Origin: Poecilobothrus nobilitatus
Lineage: Eukaryota > Arthropoda > Insecta > Diptera > Dolichopodidae
Assembly: GCA_947095535.1 (NCBI GenBank)
Contig: OX352772.1
Location: forward strand, 115,490,031-115,554,030
DNA: 64,000 bases
Direction of reading: 5' to 3'
Both the position numbers and the translations under genes were made by a program. The notes beneath the pieces are model-generated. The model made no database searches. It had not been told where the DNA came from and saw nothing but the letters and a program-made list of their open reading frames with translations. Shown here one piece after another: positions 12,240 to 21,589 of this stretch (within the stretch, counting starts at the first letter, position 1; every line of letters begins with the position of its first letter).

Positions 12240-12864
12240 TTAGGTCTTGACTTCTCAATCTCTCTGTCGGAGCAGCATGTAACTCGAATGATACGTAATC
12301 GTCATCGCTACCAGTGTAGTCCTCGAGTACTTCCCATTTCCGGATGCCATTCAAGAGGTCAACTGATGCGAGTGTTATATCTGGTATCGTTTCCGTGTTC
12401 CCCGGGCGTCGAAATGTAGATGTTGCCCATGTATTTAACACTATCAGGTTTTGTCTGGCTGCCATGTCCATTATTTGCTTCCCTCTGCTGTTGGTATGTG
12501 GCTCTCCCCATTCTACGGCTTCAGCATTGAAATGTCCACCCACTACTATGTTCCTCCTTAGTTCCGCTATTACGTCTTCTAATTTTTCCATTTTCATTTT
12601 GTATAACTGCATTGTTTGGTTTGGTGTGAAGTAGCAGCTAATAATTGTGAGCCTGATTAAACAAAAAAAACCTTCATCGTTGCCATGGCTTTCGATTTTA
12701 ATTTTGTTTGGGCTTACTACCCAGATCGCCGTCGTATTTGTTGCATCAGAAAACCAGTTCGGGATGTCTCTATTCCTATACTGTTCACTTATTATTACTA
12801 CGTCGGTTTTTCTCTCCTGAACATTCTGAGTTAAGAAATCGTCTGCCACCACACTCCTAGGCAT
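12202..12864 (-). pseudogene. R1-like LINE endonuclease domain, N-terminus missing and active site altered
   Basis: An apurinic-type endonuclease domain with VVIISEQYRNRDIP and GGHFNAEAVEWGEPHTNSRG. The usual GDFNA motif reads GHFNA, and the usual SDH near the end reads GSDDDY, so two catalytic positions are changed. The first strand and the QLNLN-type start are absent because a deletion joins the ORF1 end to the endonuclease near 12,865-12,905. In an intact element this domain nicks the target site. Here it should be inactive. Confidence 0.85.
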
Positions 12865-12906
12865 ATTTCCTTGAGTGAACCTCTGTCTAAAGCGCCTCGA
12901 ACTTCT

Positions 12907-13655
12907 TCAGGGGTTTGTTAGGCTATCCAGGTTCCGGATCTCGAGCGTTGCTTTGGGCGTGAAACTTTTAACCCCCGCCATTTCCCCCAAGACCTTTTTC
13001 AGTTCTTCACTAAATTCCCCGTTGTTTGCAGATCCTTTGCTCATTTCCACAAGAATATCTCTTTTCTGCGTTCTGCGGATCCCTTTGATGACTGTTTTTG
13101 TAGTCCCCGGATCGACGCCTCCCTTTATCTTCTTCAAGATTTCGGCATACGTTTTCCCTTCCGCTGGTTTGATTATAATAGCTTCACCTTTGGTCTTGCT
13201 AAATTTTTTTCCCTTTTTTGCCTTTTTTTCACCAGTGCTTCCCCTCTTTTTCCGACTCCTTTGGCTACTCGCCGACTCTTTTTTACCAGGCGTGCTGTCT
13301 GTTCCTATATTGGCGCTTGATTTTTGGTGTTGCTTCTTTCTACCGACAACAGTCCACTCAACACCATCTGCTTCTTTGCCTTTTTTAGAAGCTGAGGGTG
13401 TGTACATGCGACCCCTTGGGCTATTATCTGGCTCTCTCAAATTTTTGCACACGCTAGGTGTTGCTACAGCATGTTTGGTTACTTTAGTGACCTTTGCTAC
13501 ATGCTTCCCTTTGTCCTCCATCTTTTCCTCCTGCATATCCATATGATTTTCATGGATTATTGCAAGCTCTTGAGATCGTGTTGATATTTTTCTGCTTTGC
13601 GGCTACTTGTACCATCTTGGCCGCGACCTCTTGTATTTTGAGCAGCTCTTTTTCT
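12907..13655 (-). pseudogene. R1-like LINE ORF1 (gag-like), lacking its zinc knuckles
   Basis: A Lys/Ser-rich N-terminal part is followed by IIIKPAEGKTYAEILKKIKG and IRRTQKRDILVEM, typical of the gag-like ORF1 of R1-clade LINEs. The frame ends at 12,907, and the usual three CCHC knuckles are gone because of the ORF1/endonuclease deletion. Upstream of 13,542 the same protein continues to about 13,650 in another frame (for instance AAKMVQVAAKQKN), so the start is also lost. The protein would coat element RNA. Confidence 0.8.
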
Positions 13656-14345
13656 TCAATTATCCTAAATCTATTTCTAATTTTTGCTCACACTCTAACT
13701 CTCACTCTCTCCCTATTTCTAATACTAATAAACATCTAAACATCTCTTCTCCTTCATTTAATTACACTAAACCTATTAAAGTTCCAAACAATAAGGAAAT
13801 TAGCGATTCTTATTTAAAACATAAACTGTCTAAATTTAAACGATCTTTATCAAATACTTTTACTAAATATCAAAACTTTGTTCAAGGTGAAACTATAAAA
13901 CCTTATAGTAAACCAAGGCAGACTAATACGAGTAATCTTAACAAAAATACAAAAAAAAATCATTCTGAGTCTGGTCTAAACTCTTCCATGGTTAATATTT
14001 CTTCTTCTGTCTTAAACTCTAATATTTCTGATGAAGTTAATAAAGATGTACTCTCCTCTTCAACTAATTGAAAAAGTGATATTGCTTCATTTCCACCTGT
14101 TTTAGATCCTCTGTTACCTCCTGCCGTAAAAGTTACTCATAAATCTCTAGAAGATAATAAAAATAGTAGATATGTTTTATCTAGACTATCTCTCAGTCTA
14201 GATACATGCTAGATATAAAATTTTTGAAAATGTTAGACTTTATTTGGCTTATTTGCACGATAAACCTAACTCTGTATGTATTGGTGGTAAAACCAACACA
14301 TCATTAAAAATTGCTATCCAACAAGAAGGATTACCAATGGAAGTC
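13656..14345 (+). pseudogene. J2 LINE ORF1 remnant
   Basis: An open stretch to 14,071 is rich in Ser, Asn and Lys (for example KPRQTNTSNLNKN). It is followed, after a stop, by an ORF1-type C-terminal segment ending in IQQEGLPMEVKELRH near 14,360. I infer the chaperone-like ORF1 of a Jockey-type LINE. No zinc knuckle is visible. The assignment rests mainly on position before the RT. Confidence 0.5.
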
Positions 14346-16025
14346 AAGGAACTTCGTCACATTTTCGTGAGATATAGTGATCCTACAATTATTGCTGAGT
14401 TTTTCCGTGACTTTTTCTTAGCTAGCTATCCTGCATCAGCTATTCCCATAAATCAAACAGAATTTTCTCATTTAGACTTTTTCACAAAAACTACTTTAGG
14501 TTTTATTAATATTGATGCTAATGTGATTTTAAATTATATTAGTAAATTAGATGATAATTTTATCCCTGGATCAGATGGCATCCCCAATATTTTCTTGAAA
14601 AAATATTCAACTTCCTTATCAAAACCTCTATCTATTATATTTAATCTCTCGTTAGCTAGTGGTATTTTTCCTTCATATTGGAAGAATGCTCTCATTAAAC
14701 CTATTTACAAGAAAGATCAAAAAAACGATGTAATCAATTATCGCCCAATAGCTAAACTATCATCTATTTCTAAACTTTTTCAGCTAATAGTATTCGATTA
14801 TATATACCATCACTGTACTTGTTTTTTATCTCCATATCAACATGGTTTCGTAAAAAAAAAATCTACCATCACCAATCTAGTTGAAACTCTCTATTTTCTT
14901 AAAAAATATGGAAGAAGGCTTCCAAACTGATGTGATTTATACCGATTTTAGTAAAGCTTTTGACTTGCTACAACATAATATTATCATTTTTAAGTTGAAT
15001 AAACTAGGTTTTCCTGCTTATTTCGTAAATTGGATTTACTCTTATCTCTCCGATCGGAGTTACTCTATTTCATTTAGATCTGTAATATCTTCTAAATTTT
15101 AAGCTACAACTGGTTTACCTCAAGGCAGTCATCTTGGTCCGCTTTTATTTATAATTTCTATCAACGACGTTATATCAACTATATTAAACAGCGAAATTAA
15201 AATCTATGCTGATGATATGAAAATTTATAAAAAAATTACTTCTTTTGATGACGCTTTAGCTTTGCAGGACGATCTTAGTCGTTTTTATATTTGGTGTTGT
15301 AATAATAACCTCCATCTAAATATAAAAAAATGTGCTTTTATTCGCTTCACTTGTCGCTCTATTCCAATTTTGTATTCATACTCTATTAATAACCAATTTT
15401 TTATAAATGTCAATTTAATTAAAGATATTGGCGTACTATTTGATAGTAAGCTTTCATTTCAGTCTCACTACACCTATATTTTAAATAAATCGAATTCTAT
15501 GCTTGGTTTTATAAAACTTTGGTCTAAGGACTTTAATGATCCTTATGTTCTTAAATCACTCTACACTTGCTTAGTTAGGCCTAACCTTGAATATGCTAGC
15601 CAAGTTTAGAACCCATTTTACCAAACCCATATAAAAAGGTTAAAATCTGTTCAAAAAATTTTCTTAGATTTGCTCTTCGTCATCTACCTTGGTCTAATCC
15701 TTTGATTTTACCTCCTTATGAACATAGAATAAATTTGATTCATCGCTACATCTTGGAAAAACGGTGTGAAGTTGCTGATATCATATTCCTAAGTGAACTG
15801 ATTAATGGAAATATTTTGTCATCCCAATTACATGACAATTTAAGTTTTTGTTCCAATTCCAGGTTAAGATCTACTAATATTTTCAATTTACAATTTCACC
15901 GAACCAATTATGGTAAACATGAACCGATCAATAGAATGATGTGTTTATGTAATAAATATAAATCCCATATTGATTTCTTATTAACAAAGGATTCTTTAAA
16001 GAGCTGTCTATATTCGTGTCATTAA
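14346..16025 (+). pseudogene. J2 LINE reverse transcriptase, frameshifted
   Basis: Frames 14,244-14,930, 14,881-15,102, 15,217-15,609 and 15,702-16,025 together give a Jockey-type RT. Motifs seen: SGIFPSYWKNALIKPIYKK, INYRPIAKLSSISKLF, QHGFVKKKSTITNL, YTDFSKAFDLLQH (motif A), TGLPQGSHLGPLLF and IKIYADDMKIYKK (motif C). A C-terminal segment with NRMMCLCNKY follows. There is a frameshift at about 14,900, stops at about 15,102 and 15,609, and a missing stretch around 15,610-15,700. It is not functional. Confidence 0.85.
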
Positions 16026-16147
16026 TTTTTATATTTTTAATTGAAGTTCATAACCTAACGTTTATTTGATTATCAAGTCAACTAAAGTTTATAATATTTA
16101 ATAATTTAATATTCTGTTATTTATCAATTTTCTAGAATAAGCAAATT

Positions 16148-16153
16148 ATCTTC
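16148..16153. other. Left target-site duplication (ATCTTC) of the Polinton
   Basis: ATCTTC directly precedes the left Polinton end and recurs exactly after the right end at 33,628-33,633. Six bases is the duplication length known for Polintons. Confidence 0.95.
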
Positions 16154-16446
16154 AGTAGTAATAGTAGCGCTTTGGCATGGGAAAATAATTATGCAAATTA
16201 GGTCAAAGTAATAGTAGCGCTTTGGCATGGGAAAATAATTATGCAAATTAGGTCAATGACCTTGGGCGTTTACTTTGTTGTTGAGAGCTTTTTTAAGGAA
16301 TGTTGTAGTGTAAAAAAACAGGTAGCAAATTAGATGTCGTGATTGGCGTTTGCATAATTAGTTTCCGGAAAAGTGTTTGTAAATAATATAGAAGGTCAAC
16401 TAGATAATGTGGAACAAGTAGATAGTGCAATGACCTAAACAGGTGT
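16154..16446 (+). repeat. Left terminal inverted repeat of the Polinton
   Basis: 293 bp that match the reverse complement of 33,335-33,627. The outer part holds two tandem 50-bp copies (16,157 and 16,207). Weaker similarity continues to about 16,612, ending at CTTTCACGGTCAA, whose mirror is near 32,990-33,005. Confidence 0.95.
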
Positions 16447-16612
16447 GTAGTATTTCTACCGGTTGCATGATTAGTTTCCGGAAAAAGCTTTTGTAAATAA
16501 TACAAGTAAGTGCAATGATCTTGTTGTGATAGTATATAGTAACATAGATTATTGTAAATAATAAGAATTTATTTTATTTTTTAATAAAAAGCTTTCACGG
16601 TCAATCAGTTAT

Positions 16613-17156
16613 TTTAACACAAGAATGCAGTTGTTATTTATGAGATAAATAAAATGCAGATATTGACCTTGATATTGTATCTTATTTTTAAAGTAATTTA
16701 AAAAAAATGTATTTATTGATTAATTGTTGTGTTTATTGCAGAAAAAATTTTTAAAGAAAAAATCCAGGTGTTTGAGAAAAATTTATGTTAATGTTAATTG
16801 ATTTATTATATTAACTACTTTGTATTTTGCAAATAAAAAAGTCAGTTATTCTTAAATTTTTTGCTACTTTGTATAAGTAAATTAAATTTTCTGTTATTGT
16901 AGATACAAATTAAAGCATTATAAAATCAAATAGATTTATTGTGTTGCAGAAAAAATTTTTAAAGAAAAAATGCAGGTGTTTTATATGAATTTATGTTAAT
17001 GTTAATTGAATTATTATATTAACTACTTTGTATTTTGCGAATAAATAAACGTCAACTATTAGTATTTTTACATTGCAAATTTGAAGTGAGTTATGGCTAG
17101 CTATAAATGTGCAAAAAAAAAAAAAAAAAAATTAAAAATAAAAAAGCAAATTAGTT
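16613..17156. repeat. AT-rich spacer with a direct duplication, no gene
   Basis: Two direct copies of about 125 bp (near 16,724-16,850 and 16,935-17,050) share GCAGAAAAAATTTTTAAAG and AACTACTTTGTATTTTGC. No open frame of interest. A run of about 18 A lies at 17,113-17,130. Confidence 0.7.
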
Positions 17157-18077
17157 TCATATAATATCGTTTTTATTTACCCAAGAATTGTGATCTTTAT
17201 CAAAACCTAACCATTTAACAAAAACCTGATTTCCTTTTCTTTTCAATATTTTTTCAACAAGAAAAGTGTCAGGATTTTTGACGCGAGTAAGTTCATACTC
17301 GTAAAAAGAACCTGAAATCGGTGTTTTTGTATAATCAAGTAAGTTGTAAGTAATTGGATCTGTGCGTTTTACTTCTTTAATTGTAAATATTTCTGTTGAC
17401 CAGTTTGGTTGATAACCTTTTGCAAAGTTTCTTTTGTATTTACTTATGCGTACATAATCTCCAACTTTATATTTTGCTTTCTGATAAAATTTCGGTTGCA
17501 TGTAAATGTTCTTCAAAATATATTTCTCGTTTGCTTTTGTAACTTTTTTAGGTTGAAGTTTAATTGTCCGATGATATGTTGAGTTGTATTTCTCAATAAG
17601 TGAGGGTAAAATAGATATCCATTTATAATTACCCTGAAAACTAAACTGCTTCCACATTGAATTTTTTAAAGTACGGTTAAAACGTTCTACTATGGATGCT
17701 TTCATTTCAGAATATGTATGATAATGATTAATTTTTTTTCTTTCCATAAGTTTTCTAAATTCTTTGTTAAAAAATTCTTTACCTTGATCAGATTGAATAT
17801 TTTTTGGGAGTGTTCCAGCACGTTTGAAAATGTTTTGCATACCAAGTAAAACGTTATTAGCATTTTTAGTTTTAATTGGTTCAGCATAAGCATATTTCGA
17901 AAAGATGTCTATTACAATTAATAAATATTTATTTCCTTTGTTATACTTTGCATATGGAATCATTTCTACTAAATCAATTTGCCATGTATCGTTTAAACCT
18001 TTCTGATTAAATTTTCTTCGACGAAAGTTTCGTCTGGCTGGTCTATGTATTTCCGATACTATTTGTGCCCGTGACAT
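17157..18077 (-). CDS. Polinton integrase (DDE) with C-terminal chromodomain
   Basis: A 306-residue protein starting at ATG 18,077. The N-terminal IHRPARRNFRRRK is followed by the catalytic core: Asp35 (WQIDLVEM), Asp97 (IQSDQGKEF) and Glu131 (ASIVERFNRTLK), the D,D-35-E pattern of retroviral-type integrases. Residues about 270-306 (LVEKILKRKGNQVFVKWLGF...SWV) form a chromodomain that may guide insertion to particular chromatin. It would cut and join the 16,154 and 33,627 ends, producing the 6-bp duplication. The frame is complete with no stops. The small gene at 18,340-18,092 ends 14 bp upstream, so both probably share the divergent promoter near 18,375. Confidence 0.95.
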   Translation of the reverse strand: MSRAQIVSEIHRPARRNFRRRKFNQKGLNDTWQIDLVEMIPYAKYNKGNKYLLIVIDIFSKYAYAEPIKTKNANNVLLGMQNIFKRAGTLPKNIQSDQGKEFFNKEFRKLMERKKINHYHTYSEMKASIVERFNRTLKNSMWKQFSFQGNYKWISILPSLIEKYNSTYHRTIKLQPKKVTKANEKYILKNIYMQPKFYQKAKYKVGDYVRISKYKRNFAKGYQPNWSTEIFTIKEVKRTDPITYNLLDYTKTPISGSFYEYELTRVKNPDTFLVEKILKRKGNQVFVKWLGFDKDHNSWVNKNDII

Positions 18078-18091
18078 TATACTTGTACCAT

Positions 18092-18340
18092 TTAATCAGA
18101 TTTTCCAATTCTAGTTTTATAATTTTCTATAGAGCAACAGTTACATGTATCCGGTCCAGATGACGAGTTGTCGTAAGCCCAAGGACAAAGAGCAAAATGA
18201 GTTCCGTATATTGACGTAAATTTTTCTGTTATTGAAAATTCTTTAATGTATTTATACATGTGAAAAATACGTTGCTTATGCTCATTTAATAACACAGAGG
18301 AATATGATTTTAAAAACTCTTCCACTTCTTTTACCTCCAT
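18092..18340 (-). CDS. Small Cys-rich Polinton protein, unknown function
   Basis: 82 residues from ATG 18,340. The N-terminal half looks helical and charged. The C-terminal half contains C-P-W and then CNCC, possibly a metal site. I do not recognise the family. A TATAAAAG at 18,382-18,375 and a TCA initiator with its A at 18,350 give a leader of only about 10 nt, which supports this being a real gene. It lies just upstream of the integrase on the same strand. An integrase accessory role is only a guess from position. Confidence 0.6.
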   Translation of the reverse strand: MEVKEVEEFLKSYSSVLLNEHKQRIFHMYKYIKEFSITEKFTSIYGTHFALCPWAYDNSSSGPDTCNCCSIENYKTRIGKSD

Positions 18341-18349
18341 CTTTTAAAT

Positions 18350-18412
18350 TGAGAATAAGTTATACACGTTTTTGCTTTTATATATTTGAAGAGCAAATCT
18401 AATTACCTTTCA
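18350..18412. promoter_or_regulatory. Divergent promoter between the small Cys-rich gene and the ATPase
   Basis: CTTTTATATATT (18,375-18,386) reads TATAAAAG leftward and TATATATT rightward. TCA initiators lie at about +33 on each side: A at 18,350 on the minus strand and A at 18,412 on the plus strand. One palindromic TATA region therefore appears to serve both directions. Confidence 0.65.
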
Positions 18413-18437
18413 ATGACTTTTAAAACGCGAACCAATA

Positions 18438-19151
18438 ATGATATATTTTAATCATCCATTTACAATGATGGTGGCGGGACCATCTGGATGTGGGAAAACA
18501 ACATTTGTTTGCAACTTGATCAAAAATATTACTAGATTGATACATCCCAAAATTGAAAAAATAAAATGGTGTAACCCAGAAATTTCTGCGGTTCCAAGAA
18601 ATATAGATTTCCCTGATATAGATTTTTATGCCGGCATTCCGGAAAAGCTTAGTGAAAATGAAAATAAACCTACTTTAATTGTTTTAGATGATTTAATGTT
18701 AGATTCAGCAAACAAACAAGTATGTGAACTTTTTACTAAAGGTTCGCACCACCGTAATTTGTCTATTATATTATTAACGCAAAACATTTTTCATCAGGGG
18801 AAATTCTCACGAGATATTTCATTAAATTGTAAATATTTGGTACTTTTTAAAAACCCTCGAGATAAATCACAGATTTTTCCTCTAGCTAGACAACTATATC
18901 CGTAAAATATAAAAGGCTTCCTGGGGGTATATAATGAATCAACATCAAACCCACATGGTTATATTGTATTAGATTTAACACAAGACATTAGCGATTTGTT
19001 TCGAATTAGAACCAACATATTCTCAGAGGAATATTGCGTTTGTTTTTGTGCTACCAAAGATTTAAACAATTGCTTAAAATATGAAACGGTTGAAGTAAAA
19101 CCGACATATGTTACATGTACTAGAAAAATGCAACAACAAGAATTTTCGTAA
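18438..19151 (+). pseudogene. Polinton DNA-packaging ATPase, one in-frame stop
   Basis: An A32/FtsK-HerA-type packaging ATPase that would drive DNA into capsids. Walker A is GPSGCGKT at residues 14-21 and Walker B is LIVLDD at 80-85. A later ILLTQN matches the sensor-type segment. The frame meets TAA at 18,903-18,905 (codon 156). The same frame then continues for 81 more codons with family-like sequence (GFLGVYNESTSNPHGYIVLDL, RIRTNIFSEEY) to a stop at 19,149. The full length of 237 residues is normal for Polinton ATPases, so this is one nonsense change, not a natural end. Readthrough or a sequencing error cannot be excluded. Confidence 0.9.
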
Positions 19152-19413
19152 AAATATTCTAAAATATTGTGATGATGATATAATAAAAACTATTGCTGAA
19201 ATTGCAATTAATGTGTTAAACGGGAACAATAAAATATCACCATCACAAAAAACAAAACTAAAAAAATATAAAAAACAATTAAGACTCTTAGCGTGTCCAC
19301 AAAAAGGTATAAAAGCTAAACGAAAAATGTTAATTCAACATGGAGGATTTTTACCTACATTAATTGGTACTATATTATCTGGTATAATAGGAAAACTTCT
19401 CAGTAAGACATAA
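19108..19413 (+). CDS. Small basic protein with hydrophobic C-terminus (Polinton core/late-protein-like)
   Basis: 101 residues from ATG 19,108, inside the ATPase 3' end but in another frame. The middle is strongly basic (KTKLKKYKKQLRLLACPQK, KAKRK). The C-terminus is glycine-rich and hydrophobic (GGFLPTLIGTILSGIIGKLL). Proteins of this shape recur in Polintons and have been compared with small adenoviral core proteins such as pX. That comparison is from general knowledge and not tested here. The stop codon overlaps the next start (TAATG at 19,411-19,415), suggesting coupled expression. Confidence 0.7.
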   Translation: MLHVLEKCNNKNFRKNILKYCDDDIIKTIAEIAINVLNGNNKISPSQKTKLKKYKKQLRLLACPQKGIKAKRKMLIQHGGFLPTLIGTILSGIIGKLLSKT

Positions 19414-20120
19414 TGCAGCGAATGATTGTTATGTCACCAGAAATATTTTCAAAATTTAGCAAATTATTGCAAGATGATAAAAACTTAGATTTATTGGATC
19501 AAAAAATGAAAAAAGTTTTATATGATAAAAAATTAAAACCATTGCAAAAATGGTATTTATATCGTCAAAATCTCATTAAATACGGAATTAACAAAAGGCA
19601 TACAAAAAAATTACCAGAAAAGTTAAATAATGTTACATTTAATACAGGTACTCAAACAAAATTCTTTTCTAAGCGAAATGCATATACAGAAACTGAATTA
19701 CCTAAATACAAATCAACGTCAACACAAACTAAATTGTTACCATTAGTTACTGATGATGTGTTTGAATATGACCCTAAAAAAGAACATTCAAATATGGATG
19801 TTGATTTAACAAATTACGATTTAGATGATGAAAATTCATTTAAAAAATTAGCTCAAACTGAAATGTTGAAAGATGAAAAATTAGTCGAAAGACCATCTCT
19901 AAGCTCTGATTATCGAATGTTTGAAACACCAAGTGGTGATGTAATTACCGTTGCTGTACCATCTCCTGAAAAAAAGAAGACACTAAGATCGGCTGGTAGT
20001 TCAATTTCCTCAACTATACTTTCACAGTTTCCTGAAACAAAAAAACGAAAACTAAAACCTTTACTAAGAAGTCCAAAACTAAGAACTTCATCAACACCGG
20101 AGTGGACAACATATAAATAG
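19413..20120 (+). CDS. Polinton protein of unknown function, charged, 235 residues
   Basis: The start ATG 19,413 overlaps the previous stop. The N-terminal helix-rich part (MIVMSPEIFSKFSKLL, then LDQKMKKVLYDKKLKPLQKW) has the look of a recurrent short Polinton family protein. The rest is Ser/Thr/Lys-rich and probably disordered, with a basic tail (TKKRKLKPLLRSPKLR). No enzymatic motif is visible. It sits between the packaging ATPase and the penton candidate, so a virion or assembly role is plausible. The next gene's TATA box (20,112) overlaps its last codons. Confidence 0.7.
   Translation: MQRMIVMSPEIFSKFSKLLQDDKNLDLLDQKMKKVLYDKKLKPLQKWYLYRQNLIKYGINKRHTKKLPEKLNNVTFNTGTQTKFFSKRNAYTETELPKYKSTSTQTKLLPLVTDDVFEYDPKKEHSNMDVDLTNYDLDDENSFKKLAQTEMLKDEKLVERPSLSSDYRMFETPSGDVITVAVPSPEKKKTLRSAGSSISSTILSQFPETKKRKLKPLLRSPKLRTSSTPEWTTYK
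20112..20119 (+). promoter_or_regulatory. TATA box for the penton candidate gene
   Basis: TATAAATA lies 44 nt before the ATG at 20,156 and is placed in the last codons of the upstream gene. No perfect initiator is seen about 30 nt downstream. Confidence 0.5.
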
Positions 20121-20155
20121 TACAACATTTTATGTTTTAGAAGAAGTTAACAAAG

Positions 20156-21094
20156 ATGGATAGTCAAGATGACTTCTATGTAACATTGTTTAGTAATGAT
20201 AATCTAAAACTGTTTCCAGACAACACTTTAGCTTCATTCGAAAATAAATTACCTATTCACTTTGATTTAAGAAATGGTAATTGGAAAGTTGGTCTTTCAG
20301 AAATTTATCTGAACGATTTCCTACAAACAGAACAATTTAACAAAGAGAATTGTGCTTTTATTAATATTGGACAGTATAATGTTTATGTAAGAAACATTGA
20401 AAAACCTCTTGAAAAAATCAAAGTAACCAAATCTATAGGCTACACATATTATTCATATAACGATTCGGAATTACATTTAGATGATTGGAAGTTTAATTTT
20501 TTGCCAACGCTTATTAAAAATATAACTCCTAATCCCGGATTTACTCGAAACCAAGTTTTTACTGAATTTTTTAATGAAGTTTTGACATATATTTCTAATC
20601 CTAAAAATTATGATGATGTAACATTTAAAAAAGTGTCAGAATCTAACCGAGGGGACTTAATTCGAATATCGCAGACTTTTGATGAAGATAGTTTTTATAT
20701 AAAAGTTAATCAGAGTTATAATGTAAAAACATTATTAACTGAATTTTATCAACAGAAAAAAAATATAAAAAATTTCAAAACAAAATTACCTGAACTATTC
20801 AAATTAGCTGTTGCTAAAAATAAAGATGAATTGAATGGAATGGTGTTGATTTATTCAGATATAGTTCAATCTTCTGTTTTTGGAAGTAGCAAAGTTCGGG
20901 CGTTGAGAGCTATCAACATAGAAAATTGTAGAATACCTACAAATACTGAATTTAAAAACGTCCATTACATACCTATAGAAAAAAATATTTTTGAAACAAT
21001 AGCAATTAAAATTTGCAATCAATACGGTGATGGAATAAATTTTGTTTCCAGTTACTATCCAACAAAAATTGTATTACACTTTAAAAAGCATTGA
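20156..21094 (+). CDS. Polinton minor capsid (penton-like) protein candidate
   Basis: 312 residues from ATG 20,156. The N-terminus (DDFYVTLFSNDNLKLFPDNT, then LPIHFDLRNGNWKVGLSEI) matches the recurrent FYVTLPSN...W-V-G-L-x-E-I start of Polinton/adintovirus penton candidates, which are predicted single jelly-roll vertex proteins. No catalytic motif. It lies two genes upstream of the major capsid gene, the usual neighbourhood. Open throughout. The family is recalled from pattern, so a profile search is needed to settle it. Confidence 0.72.
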   Translation: MDSQDDFYVTLFSNDNLKLFPDNTLASFENKLPIHFDLRNGNWKVGLSEIYLNDFLQTEQFNKENCAFINIGQYNVYVRNIEKPLEKIKVTKSIGYTYYSYNDSELHLDDWKFNFLPTLIKNITPNPGFTRNQVFTEFFNEVLTYISNPKNYDDVTFKKVSESNRGDLIRISQTFDEDSFYIKVNQSYNVKTLLTEFYQQKKNIKNFKTKLPELFKLAVAKNKDELNGMVLIYSDIVQSSVFGSSKVRALRAINIENCRIPTNTEFKNVHYIPIEKNIFETIAIKICNQYGDGINFVSSYYPTKIVLHFKKH

Positions 21095-21108
21095 TTCCCC
21101 AAAAACAA

Positions 21109-21143
21109 TATAAATACTACTACTCAAATATGATATCCTATCA
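21109..21143 (+). promoter_or_regulatory. TATA-initiator promoter of the pVI-like gene
   Basis: TATAAATA at 21,109-21,116 and TCAAAC with its A at 21,143. The ATG follows at 21,147, giving a leader of about 4 nt if this start is used. Confidence 0.55.
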
Positions 21144-21146
21144 AAC

Positions 21147-21587
21147 ATGGAAAGAGCTTACGTGAGATATTATTCCTCTCAGGTAGGAGGGGGAATCAAC
21201 GATATTGGGCCTTTATTACAATTTTATCCAGCTATACAAAAAGGTCGTGGTTTTGGAAATATATTCGGAAGTTTAATTCGTTACTTAAAGCCAGTTTTTA
21301 CATCAGGTTGGGACTTAATTAAAAAAGAGGCTGTAAACACAAGTAAAAATATTTTTAATGATATAGCATCTGGTGCAAACATAAAAGAAGCTGTAATTGA
21401 TCAAAGTAAAGGCGGTATAAAAAATTTACGGAAATCAGTAGTTAACCAACTGCATTCGATGTATGGTGGAAGACAAAGAACTATAAAAAGACAAAGAGCT
21501 ATTAAAAGACAAACAGTTTCTAAAAAGACACATTTGAAGTCGAAACGACGAAAAAAGCAAAGTAAAACATCCGACATATTCAACTAA
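21147..21587 (+). CDS. Small Gly-rich/basic virion protein (pVI-like position)
   Basis: 146 residues. A glycine-rich N-terminus (SSQVGGG, KGRGFGNIFGS) precedes an amphipathic helical stretch (LIRYLKPVFTSGWDLIKKEA), then NIFNDIASGANIKEAV. The last about 40 residues are very basic (repeats of KRQR and SKRRKK). Polintons carry a small protein of this design just before the major capsid gene, and it has been likened to adenovirus internal proteins such as pVI. A DNA- or membrane-contacting role is inferred. It ends 2 bp before the capsid start, so the pair is probably co-expressed. Confidence 0.72.
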   Translation: MERAYVRYYSSQVGGGINDIGPLLQFYPAIQKGRGFGNIFGSLIRYLKPVFTSGWDLIKKEAVNTSKNIFNDIASGANIKEAVIDQSKGGIKNLRKSVVNQLHSMYGGRQRTIKRQRAIKRQTVSKKTHLKSKRRKKQSKTSDIFN

Positions 21588-21589
21588 AA

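Larger units (their letters stand above)
9673..13655 (-). mobile_element. R1-clade-like LINE, 5'-truncated and internally deleted
   Basis: On the minus strand this stretch carries the end of an ORF1, an endonuclease, a reverse transcriptase and a C-terminal CCHC-type region, in the order of R1-clade non-LTR elements. The 3' end (9,673-9,735) is A-rich on the coding strand and runs straight into the AATAGT satellite. The 5' end is cut within ORF1 and meets the J2 LINE near 13,655. GC content is visibly higher than in its neighbours. The stretch 9,673-9,911 is 3' untranslated sequence. Confidence 0.88.
13656..16153 (+). mobile_element. Jockey-like LINE J2, 5' part (split by the Polinton)
   Basis: A plus-strand LINE with a low-complexity ORF1 and an RT, interrupted at 16,153 by the Polinton. 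It resumes at 33,634, where its 3' untranslated end and an AAATAAATAAATA tail are found. The endonuclease domain is absent: ORF1-like sequence passes directly into RT near 14,360. The 5' end is truncated at the head-to-head join with the R1-like LINE. Confidence 0.8.

Noticed and set aside
10317..13739. Plus-strand open frames opposite the R1-like LINE
   Set aside because: Antisense shadows. The minus strand carries recognisable ORF1, endonuclease and RT.
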